Shown here piece after piece: positions 1 through 10,941 of a stretch of DNA of 64,000 nucleotides (within the stretch, counting starts at the first letter, position 1; each line of letters begins with the position of its first letter). Under the pieces are notes generated by a model. The model did no database searches. It saw only the letters and a program-made list of their open reading frames with translations, and was not told where the DNA came from. The translations under genes were made by a program, and so were the position numbers. The DNA is from Deltaproteobacteria bacterium (GTDB lineage Bacteria; Myxococcota_A; Polyangia; Polyangiales; JADJMO01), in contig JANYDK010000109.1 of the NCBI GenBank assembly GCA_025363655.1, forward strand, positions 1-64,000, written 5' to 3'.

Positions 1-1529
<1,529 letters not shown>

Positions 1530-2096
1530 CTCGCTCCTCAGTGCTCAGCAGGTGTGTCCCGCAACGGATGCGCGCGGGATACGAGCGCGACAGGTATCTA
1601 GGCCCCTAGTGCGTAGGGGCTTCGAAGGTCGAGTCGCGCGGGGGTTCGGGCGGCGGTGCGGCGGTTGCATAGCGCCGTCTCGGGCCCCGGGGAAGTCTGG
1701 AAGGCACGATTCGTGAAAGACACAGAATTTCCCGGTGATTTCACGGTCCCAAAAACTCGCAAGAGGTGTTTGGGATCACTCGGGAGCAAAAGCGCAAGGT
1801 CGAAGGGATGAGCCGGAGAAGAATTTCTCGGGGACACGAACCCTTCGACCTTGACTTTCACGACATTGGCGGCGGCACTTTCGTGACGCAGCGGGGGGAC
1901 TCGAAGGAGCGGCCTTTCGGTCGCTCACCGGTCGAGGTGCTCGTCTTCGCGAAGCCTTCTCGAGGCCAGGAGAAGAGCGAGCACACTCGTACGTGGGATG
2001 AGATGAAACAGACTCAGACCCGGTTACGGACGAGGCTCTCGGGGGCCCCGGCGAGTGCCGGGGTGAAGCCGAGGCCCGGCCATGGCCGGGGTGGGA
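1530..2096 (-). other. rplL-rpoB intergenic spacer, no gene seen
   Basis: This 567-base spacer separates rplL from rpoB. I find no convincing coding frame, tRNA or strong promoter on either strand. It contains a 12-bp inverted repeat (separate entry) and a GC-rich stretch near 1620-1700. In enterobacteria the same junction carries an attenuator and an RNase III site, so a processing or attenuation role is possible here, but that is inference. Confidence 0.5.
1796..1852 (-). promoter_or_regulatory. 12-bp inverted repeat in the rpoB leader
   Basis: AAGGTCGAAGGG at 1796-1807 is exactly complementary to CCCTTCGACCTT at 1841-1852. A smaller imperfect hairpin lies between the arms (about 1813-1831). 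There is no T-tract, so a simple intrinsic terminator is unlikely. Its place in the rplL-rpoB spacer suggests mRNA processing or attenuation. Confidence 0.45.
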
Positions 2097-2480
2097 CTAT
2101 TTGAGCTCGACCTTCGCGCCGGCTTCCTCGAGCTTCTTCTTCATTTCATCGGACTCGGCCTTGCTGACGCCTTCCTTGAGGGGCTTCGGCGCGGCTTCGA
2201 CGATGTCCTTCGCCTCTTTGAGGCCGAGACCCGTGAGCTCACGGACGACCTTGATGATGCCGATCTTCTTGTCGGCAGCGAACGAAGCGAGGACGACGGT
2301 GAACTCGGTCTGCTCGATGGCAGCAGCCACCGGGGCGGCGGCGACGGCGGGACCGGCGACGGCGACGGGCGCAGCCTTCACGCCCCACTTCTCTTCGAGC
2401 TGCTTGATGAGCCCGGCGAGCTGGATGACGGGCATGTTGCTGAGGTGGTCGATAACCTGCTCGGTCGTGATGGCGCTCAT
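2097..2480 (-). CDS. rplL: 50S ribosomal protein L7/L12
   Basis: Stalk protein of the large ribosomal subunit, where it recruits translation GTPases. At 127 aa it has the family length. It shows the N-terminal dimerisation helix with the [20 protein letters not shown] stretch, an Ala/Pro-rich hinge at about 38-54, and the C-terminal globular domain with [20 protein letters not shown] and the [11 protein letters not shown] factor-binding helix. The ATG at 2480 has AGGAG about 8 bases upstream. It lies 75 bases after rplJ in the same unit. Confidence 0.98.
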   Translation of the reverse strand: MSAITTEQVIDHLSNMPVIQLAGLIKQLEEKWGVKAAPVAVAGPAVAAAPVAAAIEQTEFTVVLASFAADKKIGIIKVVRELTGLGLKEAKDIVEAAPKPLKEGVSKAESDEMKKKLEEAGAKVELK

Positions 2481-2555
2481 GATGAATCTCCTATCGAGTC
2501 GTGACGAAAAAGTCTGGTTTGCAGAAGGCCCGCGCTTCAGGCAGCGCGGCGTTGA

Positions 2556-3113
2556 TCACTCGCTCGTGCCGCCCAATTCGCGATGCTTGGCATCGAGGAG
2601 GTAGGCGAAGTTCTGAGCGGGTGCGTTGAGGAGCATGACGAGCTGCTGCATCGGTGCCTGGAAGGTGGCGAGCAGGCTGGCGCGCAGCTCGTCCTTTCCG
2701 GGCATCGTCGCGAGCTGATCTTCCACGCCCTTGCCATCGAGGAGCTGTCCGTCGATGACACCGCCACGGATGTTGAGCTTCTCGTAGCCCTTCTTGAACT
2801 CCTTCACGACCTTGGCGGCCGCGGCGGGGTCTTCGTAGGACCACGCGAGACCAGTCATCCCGCGGAGGCTCTTGCCGATGGTGTCGCCGAGCGTCGAGCC
2901 TTTGAGGGCCTGCTTGACGATCGTGTTCTTGACGACCTTGTACTCGACGCCGACCTTACGGAACTCGGCGCGGAGCTTGGAGACCGTCTCGACGTTCATC
3001 CCGGCGTAGTCGACGAGGACCATGGAGGTCATCTTGTCGAACTTCGCCTTGATGTCGCCGATCTGCGACGTCTTGCCGGAGCGCGTGTTGCGCGGATTCG
3101 CGGTGACGGGCAT
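2556..3113 (-). CDS. rplJ: 50S ribosomal protein L10
   Basis: Base of the ribosomal stalk that binds L7/L12 dimers. It has 185 aa, and the core matches L10: SMVLVDYAGMNVETVSKLR near the start, then KVVKNTIVKQAL, then a C-terminal helix (PMQQLVMLLNAPAQNFAYLL) for L12 binding. The start codon at 3113 is three bases after the rplA stop, with a GAGAGGA ribosome site inside the rplA end, so the two are probably translationally coupled. That leaves no room for a long L10 leader directly upstream, unlike E. coli. Confidence 0.98.
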   Translation of the reverse strand: MPVTANPRNTRSGKTSQIGDIKAKFDKMTSMVLVDYAGMNVETVSKLRAEFRKVGVEYKVVKNTIVKQALKGSTLGDTIGKSLRGMTGLAWSYEDPAAAAKVVKEFKKGYEKLNIRGGVIDGQLLDGKGVEDQLATMPGKDELRASLLATFQAPMQQLVMLLNAPAQNFAYLLDAKHRELGGTSE

Positions 3114-3116
3114 GGC

Positions 3117-3830
3117 TTAAGTTTCCTCTCCGGTCGACATGAGCGCGGCGGCGTCGACGCGGACGCCGGGACCCATGGTCGAAGAAAGAGTGACGGACCT
3201 GAGGTAGATACCCTTGGCCGTGGACGGCTTGGCGCGGACGAGAGCCTCGATGATCGCGCTGGCGTTCTCCGAGAGCTGCTTCGCCTCGAACGAGACCTTG
3301 CCGATGCGGGCGTGGACGATGCCAGCCTTCTCGACGCGGTACTCGACCTTACCGGCCTTGGCTTCTTTGACGGCAGTGGCGACGTCGTCCGTCACCGTGC
3401 CGACCTTCGGGTTGGGCATGAGGCCTCGGGGACCGAGGACACGACCGAGCTTGCCGACCGCACCCATCATGTCGCGGGTGGCGATCACTCGATCGAAGTC
3501 CATGAATCCTTCTTGGACCTTCTGCACCAGTTCGTCGCCACCGGCGATGTCGGCGCCCGCAGCCTTGGCAGCTGCCTCTTTTTCGCCTTTGGCGAAGACG
3601 AGGACGCGCAGCTTTTGGCCGGTGCCGTGCGGCAGGACGATCGCGCCGCGGACCATCTGGTCAGCGTGCTTCGGGTTGACGCCGAGTCGCACCGCGAGAT
3701 CGACGGTCTCGTCGAATTTCGCGGAGGCCCTCGATTTCACCTGTGCGATGGCCTCTTCGACCGTTACGCGCTTGGTGAGATCGAGATCCTTGAGCGCTGC
3801 AGCGCGCTTCTTTCCGATCTTCTTTCCCAT
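3117..3830 (-). CDS. rplA: 50S ribosomal protein L1
   Basis: L1 forms the mobile stalk at the ribosomal E site and often represses its own mRNA. I place the start at the second Met ([15 protein letters not shown], 3830) because AAGGAGG sits 5 bases upstream. The longer frame to 3857 adds nine residues without a better site. The resulting 237 aa is the normal length. Family signatures include [32 protein letters not shown] and the C-terminal [17 protein letters not shown]. Confidence 0.97.
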   Translation of the reverse strand: MGKKIGKKRAAALKDLDLTKRVTVEEAIAQVKSRASAKFDETVDLAVRLGVNPKHADQMVRGAIVLPHGTGQKLRVLVFAKGEKEAAAKAAGADIAGGDELVQKVQEGFMDFDRVIATRDMMGAVGKLGRVLGPRGLMPNPKVGTVTDDVATAVKEAKAGKVEYRVEKAGIVHARIGKVSFEAKQLSENASAIIEALVRAKPSTAKGIYLRSVTLSSTMGPGVRVDAAALMSTGEET

Positions 3831-3981
3831 GTGCCTCCTTGCGGCATTGCCTCCCACCGAATCCGTGCGCGCTCTGTTTCTAGGAGAGCTCGTCGGGCGG
3901 TGGTGTGGAGGAGTCAGCGCAACGCCCGGCGAATTCCGGAACGTCGCCTCTTCATCGCGACGGCGCTTTCGCGCAGCGCGA

Positions 3982-4419
3982 TCAAGCCTTGATTTCGATC
4001 CCCATCGAACGCGCGGTGCCAGCGATGGTCTTCATCGCGGCTTCGACCGAACCGCAGTTCATGTCTTGGATCTTGAGCTTGGCGAGCATCTCGAGCTGCT
4101 TCGTGGTGACCGAGCCGACCTTGTTCTTGTTCGGCTCTTTCGACCCGCTGCCAGGCTTCTTGTTCGTCGCGAGGCCGGCTTCCTTCTTCAGGAGGACCGA
4201 GGCCGGCGGCGTCTTCGTGATGAACGTGAAGCTGCGGTCGGAGTACACGGTGATCACGACCGGGATGATCATGTCACTCCCGGCGGTCTTCGCGTTGAAC
4301 TCCTTGCAGAACGACATGATGTTGACGCCGTGCTGACCGAGCGCCGGGCCGACGGGGGGCGAGGGGTTCGCCTTTCCCGCGGGGAGCTGCAGCTTCACGT
4401 AGCCGGTGATCTTTTTCAT
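3982..4419 (-). CDS. rplK: 50S ribosomal protein L11
   Basis: L11 binds 23S rRNA at the GTPase-associated centre with L10/L12. The protein has 145 aa, starts [17 protein letters not shown], and contains the conserved [15 protein letters not shown] stretch and the C-terminal rRNA-binding part ending with the Gly-Ser-rich loop and [23 protein letters not shown] ribosome site lies upstream. It is the first gene of the rplK-rplA-rplJ-rplL-rpoB unit, served by the promoter at 4536-4563. It is not adjacent to nusG, its usual neighbour. Confidence 0.98.
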   Translation of the reverse strand: MKKITGYVKLQLPAGKANPSPPVGPALGQHGVNIMSFCKEFNAKTAGSDMIIPVVITVYSDRSFTFITKTPPASVLLKKEAGLATNKKPGSGSKEPNKNKVGSVTTKQLEMLAKLKIQDMNCGSVEAAMKTIAGTARSMGIEIKA

Positions 4420-4504
4420 CGGAGGTTCCTCGAGCCTTCGCTCTGCCGCATCGCCGGAAGGTTCGCGCGTCGTTGCGGTCGACGATGCGCGGGCGCTTTT
4501 GCCC

Positions 4505-4523
4505 CCGACCGGGTACCGGTCGG
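4505..4523 (-). promoter_or_regulatory. perfect hairpin in the rplK leader
   Basis: CCGACCGG (4505-4512) and CCGGTCGG (4516-4523) form an 8-bp perfect stem with a GTA loop. It sits near the 5' end of the predicted rplK transcript, just after the TATAAT promoter. It could be a leader control element such as an L1 autoregulatory site, but the L1 target motif was not demonstrated. Confidence 0.4.
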
Positions 4524-4535
4524 AAAGGGGCGCGG

Positions 4536-4563
4536 ATTATACGGGCTTCGCGGCGCTGTGCAA
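4536..4563 (-). promoter_or_regulatory. sigma-70-type promoter for rplK operon
   Basis: On the minus strand the -10 is a perfect TATAAT (4541-4536). A TTGCAC -35 candidate lies at 4563-4558, 16 bases away. Transcription should begin near 4529, giving a leader of about 110 nt before rplK. AT-rich hexamers are rare in this DNA, which makes the match stand out. It explains how rplKAJL-rpoB can be expressed apart from secE-nusG. Confidence 0.7.
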
Positions 4564-4622
4564 GTGCCGGACCGAACTTCGTTGAAAACCTGCGAAAATC
4601 CCTGCGCAGGAAGAGAGCCGGC

Positions 4623-6836
4623 TCAAGGCTTGAGCTTGACCTTCGTCTCTTTGCCGCACTCGATGAACACCGATTGCGACTTGGTCAGCTTCTTCTGCAA
4701 CTTGCCCTTGGGGTCGGCCTTGCCGAGGAGAACCCAGCGGTAGCCGCAGGGGACGACCATCGATTCACCGGGCGGACCGTAGTTGCGATCGCCGATGAAG
4801 ACGTCGGTGTCGGGGATCGTCGCCTCGACGACGAGGCGTCCCATGCCCTTCTTCAGAGGCGCATCGGGCGAGTCGCTCGTCGACTTGGCGGTGGTCTTGA
4901 CCACGACGCTCGTCCCACTCTTCGACGGAGGCGCCGCCGTGTCGGTGGTGGTCGCGCTCGTCGTCGAGTCGTCGCCGGGTGTCTTCGCCCCGCCCTTGGT
5001 CTTGTTCGTGTCGGTGGCAGCGACGTCGTCCTTGTCCTTCGACTTCGATTTGCCGGAGACGAGCGCGACGACGAGGCCGATGAGGCCGACGAAGGCGAAG
5101 AAGCCGACGACACCGAGGACGATCAGCCTGCTTCGCTTCCGACGCGCGCGACTGATCGTGTCGTCGTCGCTCTCCTCCGCCAGCCTCGCGCGATTCGAGC
5201 TGATGACCGTGTCGCGGAGATCTTCCATCGAGCGCGGCGGGCGCGCGGTGGGATCGAGCACCACGCGTGGCGCGTCCATCGCAGGCATCGGTCGATCGAG
5301 CGGCTTCGGAGGCTCGCGTGGGGGACGCACGACGGTGGCGCCGGAGGGATCGACGACGAGCTCTGCTTCCAGCTCTTCTGCAGCTTGCGCGGGCGACGGC
5401 GTCGGAAGCGGCGCGGCGACGGGAGGCGACGGCGTGAACGCGGCGGGCGGCGGCGCTGCGAGCATCGGCGCGCCCTCGTGCGGGTTCGCGGCGACGAGGC
5501 TGCCCGAAGAGTCGATCGGATCACCGACCACGCGTTGCGTATCCGCCATCGTCGGCTGGGACGATACCACTCGCTGCGTCTCCGACACGTGCGGCTCGAG
5601 GTGACTCGGCGTGAGCTCGACGACCGCCGGCACTTGTCCCGACGCAGCGGCGTCGAGCGGCTTCGTTCCAATCCCGAAGAGCGTGCCCATACGCACCGGT
5701 CGCGCAGGCGTGCGCGGCGCAGGTGCACGCGGCACGGCTGGGCTCGGCAGCGGCGTCTTGCTCGGACGCGGCGGCGCACCTTGGGGCGACGTGCTCGCCG
5801 ACGAATCGTTCGACTTCGAGTCGGAAGAGCTCACCGCTACCCCTCTCCCATCTTCGCCCATCTTCGCAGGCTTGGCGATTGCGCGCGTCGATGGCCGCCC
5901 AGGCGGAATGGTGGGCGGGGGTGGTCCATCGGCCATTTGCTCGACGAGTGTACGCAGCGCCCGACGGCCTCGGTCGACGTCCGCGACCTTGGCGATCCAC
6001 CGGGCGAGCTCGTCGCAGGAGATTTCACGCGTGATCGGATCGGGCTCGAGGGCGGCCTCGAGGGCGGCGACGAGCTCCTTGGGAGCGCCTACTTTCATCG
6101 CGTCGACGTCTCCGCCCGCCATGTGCGCGATCAGCGCCGGGCCATGGAGGAGCGGATCGGGTGCCTTTCCCGTGACCAATTGCCAAGCGAGGAGCGCCGC
6201 GCCGTAGACGTCGACCTTCTCCGTCGGCCGCTCGCCCCGCAGCTGCTCCGGCGCCATGTAGCCGGGCGAACCCTTGATGACTCCGATCGCCGTCTCTGGC
6301 GTACGGTCGAGGATCTTGCCGAGCCCGAAGCCGGCGAGCTTCACCGACGCGTCGCGCGAGAGGAGGACGTTCGGCGGCGAGACGTCGCGATGGATCACCG
6401 GCGTGTGCGCGCCTGCACCGTCGGTGAGCGCGTGTGCGTGCGCGAGCGCCTCGGTGACACAGGAGGCGACGTACCACGCAGCCTCTTGCGGCAAGGCCTG
6501 CTTCCGCGTCGCGAGCCAATCGAGGAGACGCGAGAGGGAGGTCCCGTCGACGACCTCGAGGACGAGCACGAGCCAGGGCGGATCCTGGAAGAAGTCGTAC
6601 ATCCGGAGGATCGAGGGATGCTGCAATTGCTCGGAAATCACCGCTTCGCGGGCGAGCTCTTCGGCATACGCGGCGTCACCTTCGGTCGCGTCGGCGACGA
6701 GTTTGAGGGCGACGTCGCGTGAGAAACCGTGCGTCGCGTCACCCCGCGCGAGGTACACGCGCGCACCACGGCGCGACTCGAGGCGGCGCAGGATGCGATA
6801 GCCGCGTATCGTCGGCGGCGCCTCCTCCGGGAACAT
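4623..6836 (-). CDS. membrane Ser/Thr kinase-like protein, likely pseudokinase
   Basis: Protein kinase fold at residues about 10-270, then a long Pro/Ser-rich linker, one membrane segment (about 567-592), and a C-terminal PEGA-like domain outside the membrane. The beta3 Lys (K45), alpha-C Glu (E64), HRD with Asp151 and Asn156, and APE are present. The DFG Asp is replaced: residues 169-171 read GFG. The glycine loop is also degenerate (SRRGARVY). Catalysis is therefore doubtful. Start: the ATG at 6836 is preferred; a GTG at 6905 would add 23 residues but leave little room for the divergent neighbour. It sits between rplK and the receiver protein. The kinase fold is certain; its activity is not. 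Confidence 0.9.
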   Translation of the reverse strand: MFPEEAPPTIRGYRILRRLESRRGARVYLARGDATHGFSRDVALKLVADATEGDAAYAEELAREAVISEQLQHPSILRMYDFFQDPPWLVLVLEVVDGTSLSRLLDWLATRKQALPQEAAWYVASCVTEALAHAHALTDGAGAHTPVIHRDVSPPNVLLSRDASVKLAGFGLGKILDRTPETAIGVIKGSPGYMAPEQLRGERPTEKVDVYGAALLAWQLVTGKAPDPLLHGPALIAHMAGGDVDAMKVGAPKELVAALEAALEPDPITREISCDELARWIAKVADVDRGRRALRTLVEQMADGPPPPTIPPGRPSTRAIAKPAKMGEDGRGVAVSSSDSKSNDSSASTSPQGAPPRPSKTPLPSPAVPRAPAPRTPARPVRMGTLFGIGTKPLDAAASGQVPAVVELTPSHLEPHVSETQRVVSSQPTMADTQRVVGDPIDSSGSLVAANPHEGAPMLAAPPPAAFTPSPPVAAPLPTPSPAQAAEELEAELVVDPSGATVVRPPREPPKPLDRPMPAMDAPRVVLDPTARPPRSMEDLRDTVISSNRARLAEESDDDTISRARRKRSRLIVLGVVGFFAFVGLIGLVVALVSGKSKSKDKDDVAATDTNKTKGGAKTPGDDSTTSATTTDTAAPPSKSGTSVVVKTTAKSTSDSPDAPLKKGMGRLVVEATIPDTDVFIGDRNYGPPGESMVVPCGYRWVLLGKADPKGKLQKKLTKSQSVFIECGKETKVKLKP

Positions 6837-6940
6837 CGAACCAAGTGTACCGGCGTTCGACTTGGCACCCGAAGTTCCCGACCAGAGCGTGACCTCGGCA
6901 GGCACCCGCGGCTCGAATGCGCATGGTACGCTGAGCTCGA

Positions 6941-8083
6941 ATGCCTCCCGACGCGCGCATCGTCGTCGTCGAGAAGAGCGATTGGTTGCGACGCCTGCTG
7001 ACGACCGGCCTCCGCGATCATGGCTTCGAGGTGACCTCTGCGCGCTCGGGCGATGAAGCCCTCGAGCACATCCACATGCACTCGCCTGACTGCATCGTCT
7101 GCGGCCTCAAGGTCGAAGGCGCCGACGGCTATTGGCTCGTGACGCGAATCCGCGAGGAAATCATGCCGATCAGCGCGACACCGGTGCTCTTCATCGGCGA
7201 GCCCGACGAGCCGCGCGGGCGGAGCGCGCAAGACGGTCGACTGCGCGCGCTCGAGAGCGGGGCCGACGCCTTCGTCACCAAACCGTTCCGCATCGACGAG
7301 CTCGTCGCGCAGGTACGGGCTCTCATCGAACGACACCGCCGCAGCGCGCCGGCCAAGGTGTCAGCGCCGCGCGCCACGCCCTCGTCCATCTCGGGCGGCA
7401 ACTCGGGCGGCATCTCGAGCGGCATCTCGAACAGCGCGAGAAGCTCCAGCAGCCCGCCGACTTCCGCCGAAGCCAACCTCCGCGGAGACCTCGAGCAGAT
7501 GTCGCTCGTGAGTCTGCTCACGCTCCTCGAGATGGAGCGGCGTAGCGGTCGCGTCACCGTTCGAGCCGAAGGCTTGCGCGCGATCGTCGACGTCGCCTCC
7601 GGCTTCGCTTCGGTCGCGAACATCAATGGGCGCGACGTCGACCCCGTCGCCATCGTGCGCGCGTCGTTCGATTGGGGCGCTGGTCGCATCGCCTTCCGCG
7701 CTTCCGCGCCGAAAGAGGCATCAGCTGGGGCCGCTCCGTTGCGGGTCTTGCTCGCCGAGGCGCGGCAGGTCGACAAGCAGACACGCGGCGCGGCGCCGGC
7801 CCTGCGACGAGGCCTCGACGAAGCCCCGACACGCAAGGTCGATGGCGACGACCTGGCGCCGATCAGCACGACGCCGGCCTCGAGCCAGAAGCGCGCAGCC
7901 GAATCGACTCGGCCGCGTGGGAGGCCGAGCGCCAGGCCCTCGACACGACCAAAGCGAAACACGCACGCGCCTCCCGCCGAGGCCTCGCGTGCCGCCGACA
8001 AGGAGCCGAGCGTGGCCACGCGTCAGCCGCCGCGCGGCCGAATTCCCGCTGCGCCGCGGCCATCGCGACCGCCGAAGCGATAA
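6941..8083 (+). CDS. receiver-like domain plus DUF4388 (PATAN) protein
   Basis: Residues 1-125 have the CheY-like fold, with the FVTKPF lysine motif and a final helix ELVAQVRALIERHRR. A Ser/Gly-rich linker follows, then a DUF4388/PATAN domain at about 180-280 (LRGDLEQMSLVSLLTLLEME, SGRVTV) and a basic Pro/Arg-rich tail. The phospho-acceptor Asp is Gly55 and the acidic pair is weak (VVEKSD), so classical phosphorylation is unlikely. PATAN domains are known from gliding, regulatory and chemotaxis proteins. It is transcribed divergently from the kinase-like gene, which suggests a shared signalling role. Confidence 0.87.
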   Translation: MPPDARIVVVEKSDWLRRLLTTGLRDHGFEVTSARSGDEALEHIHMHSPDCIVCGLKVEGADGYWLVTRIREEIMPISATPVLFIGEPDEPRGRSAQDGRLRALESGADAFVTKPFRIDELVAQVRALIERHRRSAPAKVSAPRATPSSISGGNSGGISSGISNSARSSSSPPTSAEANLRGDLEQMSLVSLLTLLEMERRSGRVTVRAEGLRAIVDVASGFASVANINGRDVDPVAIVRASFDWGAGRIAFRASAPKEASAGAAPLRVLLAEARQVDKQTRGAAPALRRGLDEAPTRKVDGDDLAPISTTPASSQKRAAESTRPRGRPSARPSTRPKRNTHAPPAEASRAADKEPSVATRQPPRGRIPAAPRPSRPPKR

Positions 8084-8109
8084 CGACTCGCGGTGCTCGT
8101 TCTGCTCTT

Positions 8110-9471
8110 CTACTCGTCCGACTCAGAGGAGGAGGACACTGAAGGAGCGGGCGTGCTCGAGGGCGTCGGCGCGGATTGACGTCGGCTGGGGAGAACGCCG
8201 AAGTGGAGAGCGGCGTAGATGCCGGCGGCGAAGAGGACCAAGACGAGCACGGCGAGCCACCAGCCACCTCGGGCGTCGGCGGCGGGAGAAGGAGCAACGC
8301 GGGCGGGCGCGGGCGCAGGTGCGGGCGCCTGTATCGCAGGCGCGGGCGTTGGCGCCTGTATCGCAGGCGCGGGCGTTCGAAGCGGCGAGAAATCGGGCGG
8401 GGGCGGCGAGGGTGTGCCCGCTGCGAGCGCTTCACCGAGCGGTCGATCTTCCTCGACGGGCTCGAGGCCGCCGAGACCGGCGAGATCGATGGGCGGCGGG
8501 TGCTCGGAGATGTTGACCGAGCGTTGAGCGACGATGGGCTCGAACCTTTGCACCGGCGGTGTGACCTCTGCCATCAGGCGCCGCTCTTCATCGAGCGGGC
8601 GGACGACGGTGGTCTCCTCGGACGGGTATTCGCGGTCGATCGTGCGCTCGGAAGAGGAGAGATCTTCGAGCTCGGGCGCGCGGATGAGGGTCGCCTCTTC
8701 GTCGAAACCAGTGCGCGCTGCTGCGGGCATCGGCGGCGTGCGGCCGGCGAGTCGGGGGTCGGCTACCGGCGGTGCGCTCGGCGTCGGTGCCGGTGGCATG
8801 TCGGAGGTGAGGGTCGGCCGTCCCATCAGCAACGTGCGCGTGCGCGTCGCGGGAGGACGCTGCTGTGGTGGCGATGCTGCGGAAGGCACGCCGCCGAGAG
8901 GCCGCGGTGCGATTGCCTGCATCGGGCGCGGCGTCAGGAGTTGTTCGGACGGCTTGGCGACGGGCAGCGGCACCGTCTCGCTAGGTCGTGGGGTATGCAC
9001 GGACGTTCGTGCAACGACGGGTTGCGTCGCTTCGGGAGCGGGCGCGGCGCGCGGCGCAGGCGCTTGCACGGCAACGGGCGCAGGTGTCGCTGATGCGGGC
9101 ACCGGAGCACGCGCAGCCACCGGAGGAGCTGCGGGAGCAGGAGCCGCCGGCATCGGCATCGGCGTGTGCTTGCGCGAGGCGACAGGCTGGGCGAGCAGGC
9201 CAGGTGTCTGCGCCGGTTGTTCTTGCGGCTTCGACCACGGTGGCGACGGCGCAGGCTGCGCAGGGCTCGCGGGCTTGGCCCACGGCGGCTGCGCGGACGA
9301 GGCCGGCTTCGGCTCGGTGCGGATCGGCGTCGTCGGCGCGGGCGCGGGCGCGGCAGGTGCCGGCGTGGGCGCGCGCGCGACGATGAGGCTCGCCGCGCGA
9401 GGCGCGCGTGCGTTGCGCTGAATGCGCTCGAGAAGCGACTCCAATCGATCGATGCGCGCTTGGTTGCTCAT
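8110..9471 (-). CDS. Pro/Ala-rich protein with C-terminal membrane anchor
   Basis: A 453-residue protein of unknown function. It starts with a short helical segment ([17 protein letters not shown]), followed by about 360 residues of Pro/Ala/Thr-rich disordered sequence. Near the end there is one membrane span ([20 protein letters not shown]) and a short Ser-rich tail. Acidic Thr motifs ([15 protein letters not shown]) in the middle resemble phospho-Thr sites read by FHA domains; this is inference. A short internal DNA repeat at about 8328-8375 encodes PAIQAP units. It converges on the receiver gene with 26 bases between stops and lies just downstream of nusG. Confidence 0.75.
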   Translation of the reverse strand: MSNQARIDRLESLLERIQRNARAPRAASLIVARAPTPAPAAPAPAPTTPIRTEPKPASSAQPPWAKPASPAQPAPSPPWSKPQEQPAQTPGLLAQPVASRKHTPMPMPAAPAPAAPPVAARAPVPASATPAPVAVQAPAPRAAPAPEATQPVVARTSVHTPRPSETVPLPVAKPSEQLLTPRPMQAIAPRPLGGVPSAASPPQQRPPATRTRTLLMGRPTLTSDMPPAPTPSAPPVADPRLAGRTPPMPAAARTGFDEEATLIRAPELEDLSSSERTIDREYPSEETTVVRPLDEERRLMAEVTPPVQRFEPIVAQRSVNISEHPPPIDLAGLGGLEPVEEDRPLGEALAAGTPSPPPPDFSPLRTPAPAIQAPTPAPAIQAPAPAPAPARVAPSPAADARGGWWLAVLVLVLFAAGIYAALHFGVLPSRRQSAPTPSSTPAPSVSSSSESDE

Positions 9472-9586
9472 GTTGCTCGTCGAGCCAGGCCATCCGCGCG
9501 GGCGCGTTCAGCCTTGGAGCGCGAGCATACAGCGCCGACGGTCTCGCCGTCGAACACCCTGCAGAACGAACGAGCCGGAGCTGCTG

Positions 9587-9606
9587 GCAGGCGCAAAGTC
9601 GCCTGC
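9587..9606 (-). terminator. hairpin downstream of nusG
   Basis: A 7-bp perfect stem (9587-9593 with 9600-9606, loop of 6) begins 6 bases after the nusG stop codon. No T-run follows on the minus strand, so it is a weak or Rho-assisted terminator candidate, or an mRNA 3' stabiliser. Confidence 0.35.
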
Positions 9607-9612
9607 GAACTC

Positions 9613-10158
9613 CTACGCGCGCTTTTTCTCGACCTGGTTGAAGTCGAGCTCGACCGGGGTAGAGCGACCGAAGATCGACACCTTGACGCGGACCTTCTGC
9701 TTCTCCGGCTTCACTTCTTCGACGGTGCCGGTGAAGTTCGAGAACGGACCGTCGGTCACGCGGACCTCGTCGCCAGGACCGAAGGTGACCTTCGGACGCG
9801 GCTTGGTGGTGCCTTCGGTGATGCCCTGACGGAGCTGCTCGATTTGAGAGGCCTTGACCTCGATCGGGTCTTTGCCGCCGGGGCCGCCGACGAAGCCCAT
9901 GACCTTCGAGGTGTCCTTGACGAGGTGCCAAGTCTCTTCGTTCAGGTCCATCTCGACGAAGATGTAGCCGGGGAAGCTGCACTGTTCACGGGTGCGCGAC
10001 TTACCACCCGCACGATTCTCCGTGACCTGTTCGGTGGGGATGAGGACCTCCCCGAATTTGTCTTCGAAGCCCTTGAGCTTGATGCGCTCTTGGAGGTTCG
10101 ATTTCGCACGCTTCTCGGACTGGGAGTACGTCTGGACGGCGTACCACTTCTTCGCCAT
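9613..10158 (-). CDS. nusG: transcription termination/antitermination factor NusG
   Basis: NusG binds RNA polymerase and links it to Rho or ribosomes. From [19 protein letters not shown] the protein is 181 aa, the standard length. It has the N-terminal NGN domain ([25 protein letters not shown]) and a C-terminal KOW domain ([19 protein letters not shown]). The ATG at 10158 has GGAGA upstream. An alternative ATG at 10218 overlaps the secE stop as ATGA and would add 20 residues, so coupled translation from there is possible. It belongs to the secE-nusG pair. Confidence 0.96.
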   Translation of the reverse strand: MAKKWYAVQTYSQSEKRAKSNLQERIKLKGFEDKFGEVLIPTEQVTENRAGGKSRTREQCSFPGYIFVEMDLNEETWHLVKDTSKVMGFVGGPGGKDPIEVKASQIEQLRQGITEGTTKPRPKVTFGPGDEVRVTDGPFSNFTGTVEEVKPEKQKVRVKVSIFGRSTPVELDFNQVEKKRA

Positions 10159-10214
10159 GTCGGTTCTCCGTGCCACTGGTTGCTCGGCAACCACGGCCGC
10201 TTTCGCCACGCTGC

Positions 10215-10916
10215 TCATGCCCGCCCCGTTCCCACCAGGAACCGCAACCCCAGGGCGCGGATCAAGTAGATGGCCAAGCCGCCCAGTCCGACGCGGAGCA
10301 GGACGACCCAAGTCTTGGAAGAGTCGGCGATGAAGCCGATCGCTCGGTTGGCGCCGATGTCGTAGAGCCAGAAGCCGAGCGCCGAGCCGAGGCTGGCGAC
10401 GACGACGATGGTGGTCGATCGACGAACCTTCTCCTTCGTCGGCCACTCGACCTTGGAGAGCTCGAGTGTCACCTCGTCGGCGAGCGTACGGACCGCTTGG
10501 CGACGATAGACGAGGAACATCGCGATGCCGGAGACGGCCGCCGCGATCGGCGTGATGAGGTCTTCGCGCGGCTCGCCGATTTTGCCGGGGATCCACTGGT
10601 TCAGCCGGTGCCAGAGCGCGAGGCCCGCCTTGCTGAAGAAGTACGCGAGCGCGATCGCGAAGGTGAAGAACGTGGCGTAGACGTAGCGACGCTGGCCCAT
10701 CTGCGTGGGGAGGAGATCGTCGTCTTCCTCTTCGCCGTCGCCGTCGCCGCCTTCTTCGGATGCGCCTGCGGCATCTCCGCCTTCTTCGCTGGGCTCGTCA
10801 CCATCCGCGCGCACGAGGGCCTGCTTCGCCACCTTATCGGCGGCGTCGCCCTCTTCGGATTCCTCTTGGGCGACCTTCTCTTCGTCGTCCTTCTCGTCGC
10901 GCGGATCGTCGGCCAT
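10215..10916 (-). CDS. secE: preprotein translocase subunit SecE, extended
   Basis: SecE clamps SecY in the Sec translocon. The C-terminal half carries the conserved amphipathic motif VTLELSKVEWPTKEKVRRST followed by a membrane span. At 233 aa it is much longer than minimal SecE (about 60-130 aa). The first 75 residues are highly acidic, and four hydrophobic segments are visible: around YVYATFFTFAIALAYFF, LITPIAAAVSGIAMFLV, TTIVVVASLGSALGFWL and WVVLLRVGLGGLAIYLI. Its position between tRNA-Trp and nusG supports the call. Confidence 0.94.
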   Translation of the reverse strand: MADDPRDEKDDEEKVAQEESEEGDAADKVAKQALVRADGDEPSEEGGDAAGASEEGGDGDGEEEDDDLLPTQMGQRRYVYATFFTFAIALAYFFSKAGLALWHRLNQWIPGKIGEPREDLITPIAAAVSGIAMFLVYRRQAVRTLADEVTLELSKVEWPTKEKVRRSTTIVVVASLGSALGFWLYDIGANRAIGFIADSSKTWVVLLRVGLGGLAIYLIRALGLRFLVGTGRA

Positions 10917-10941
10917 CAGGGTACTCGCTTCGATGCGTGGG

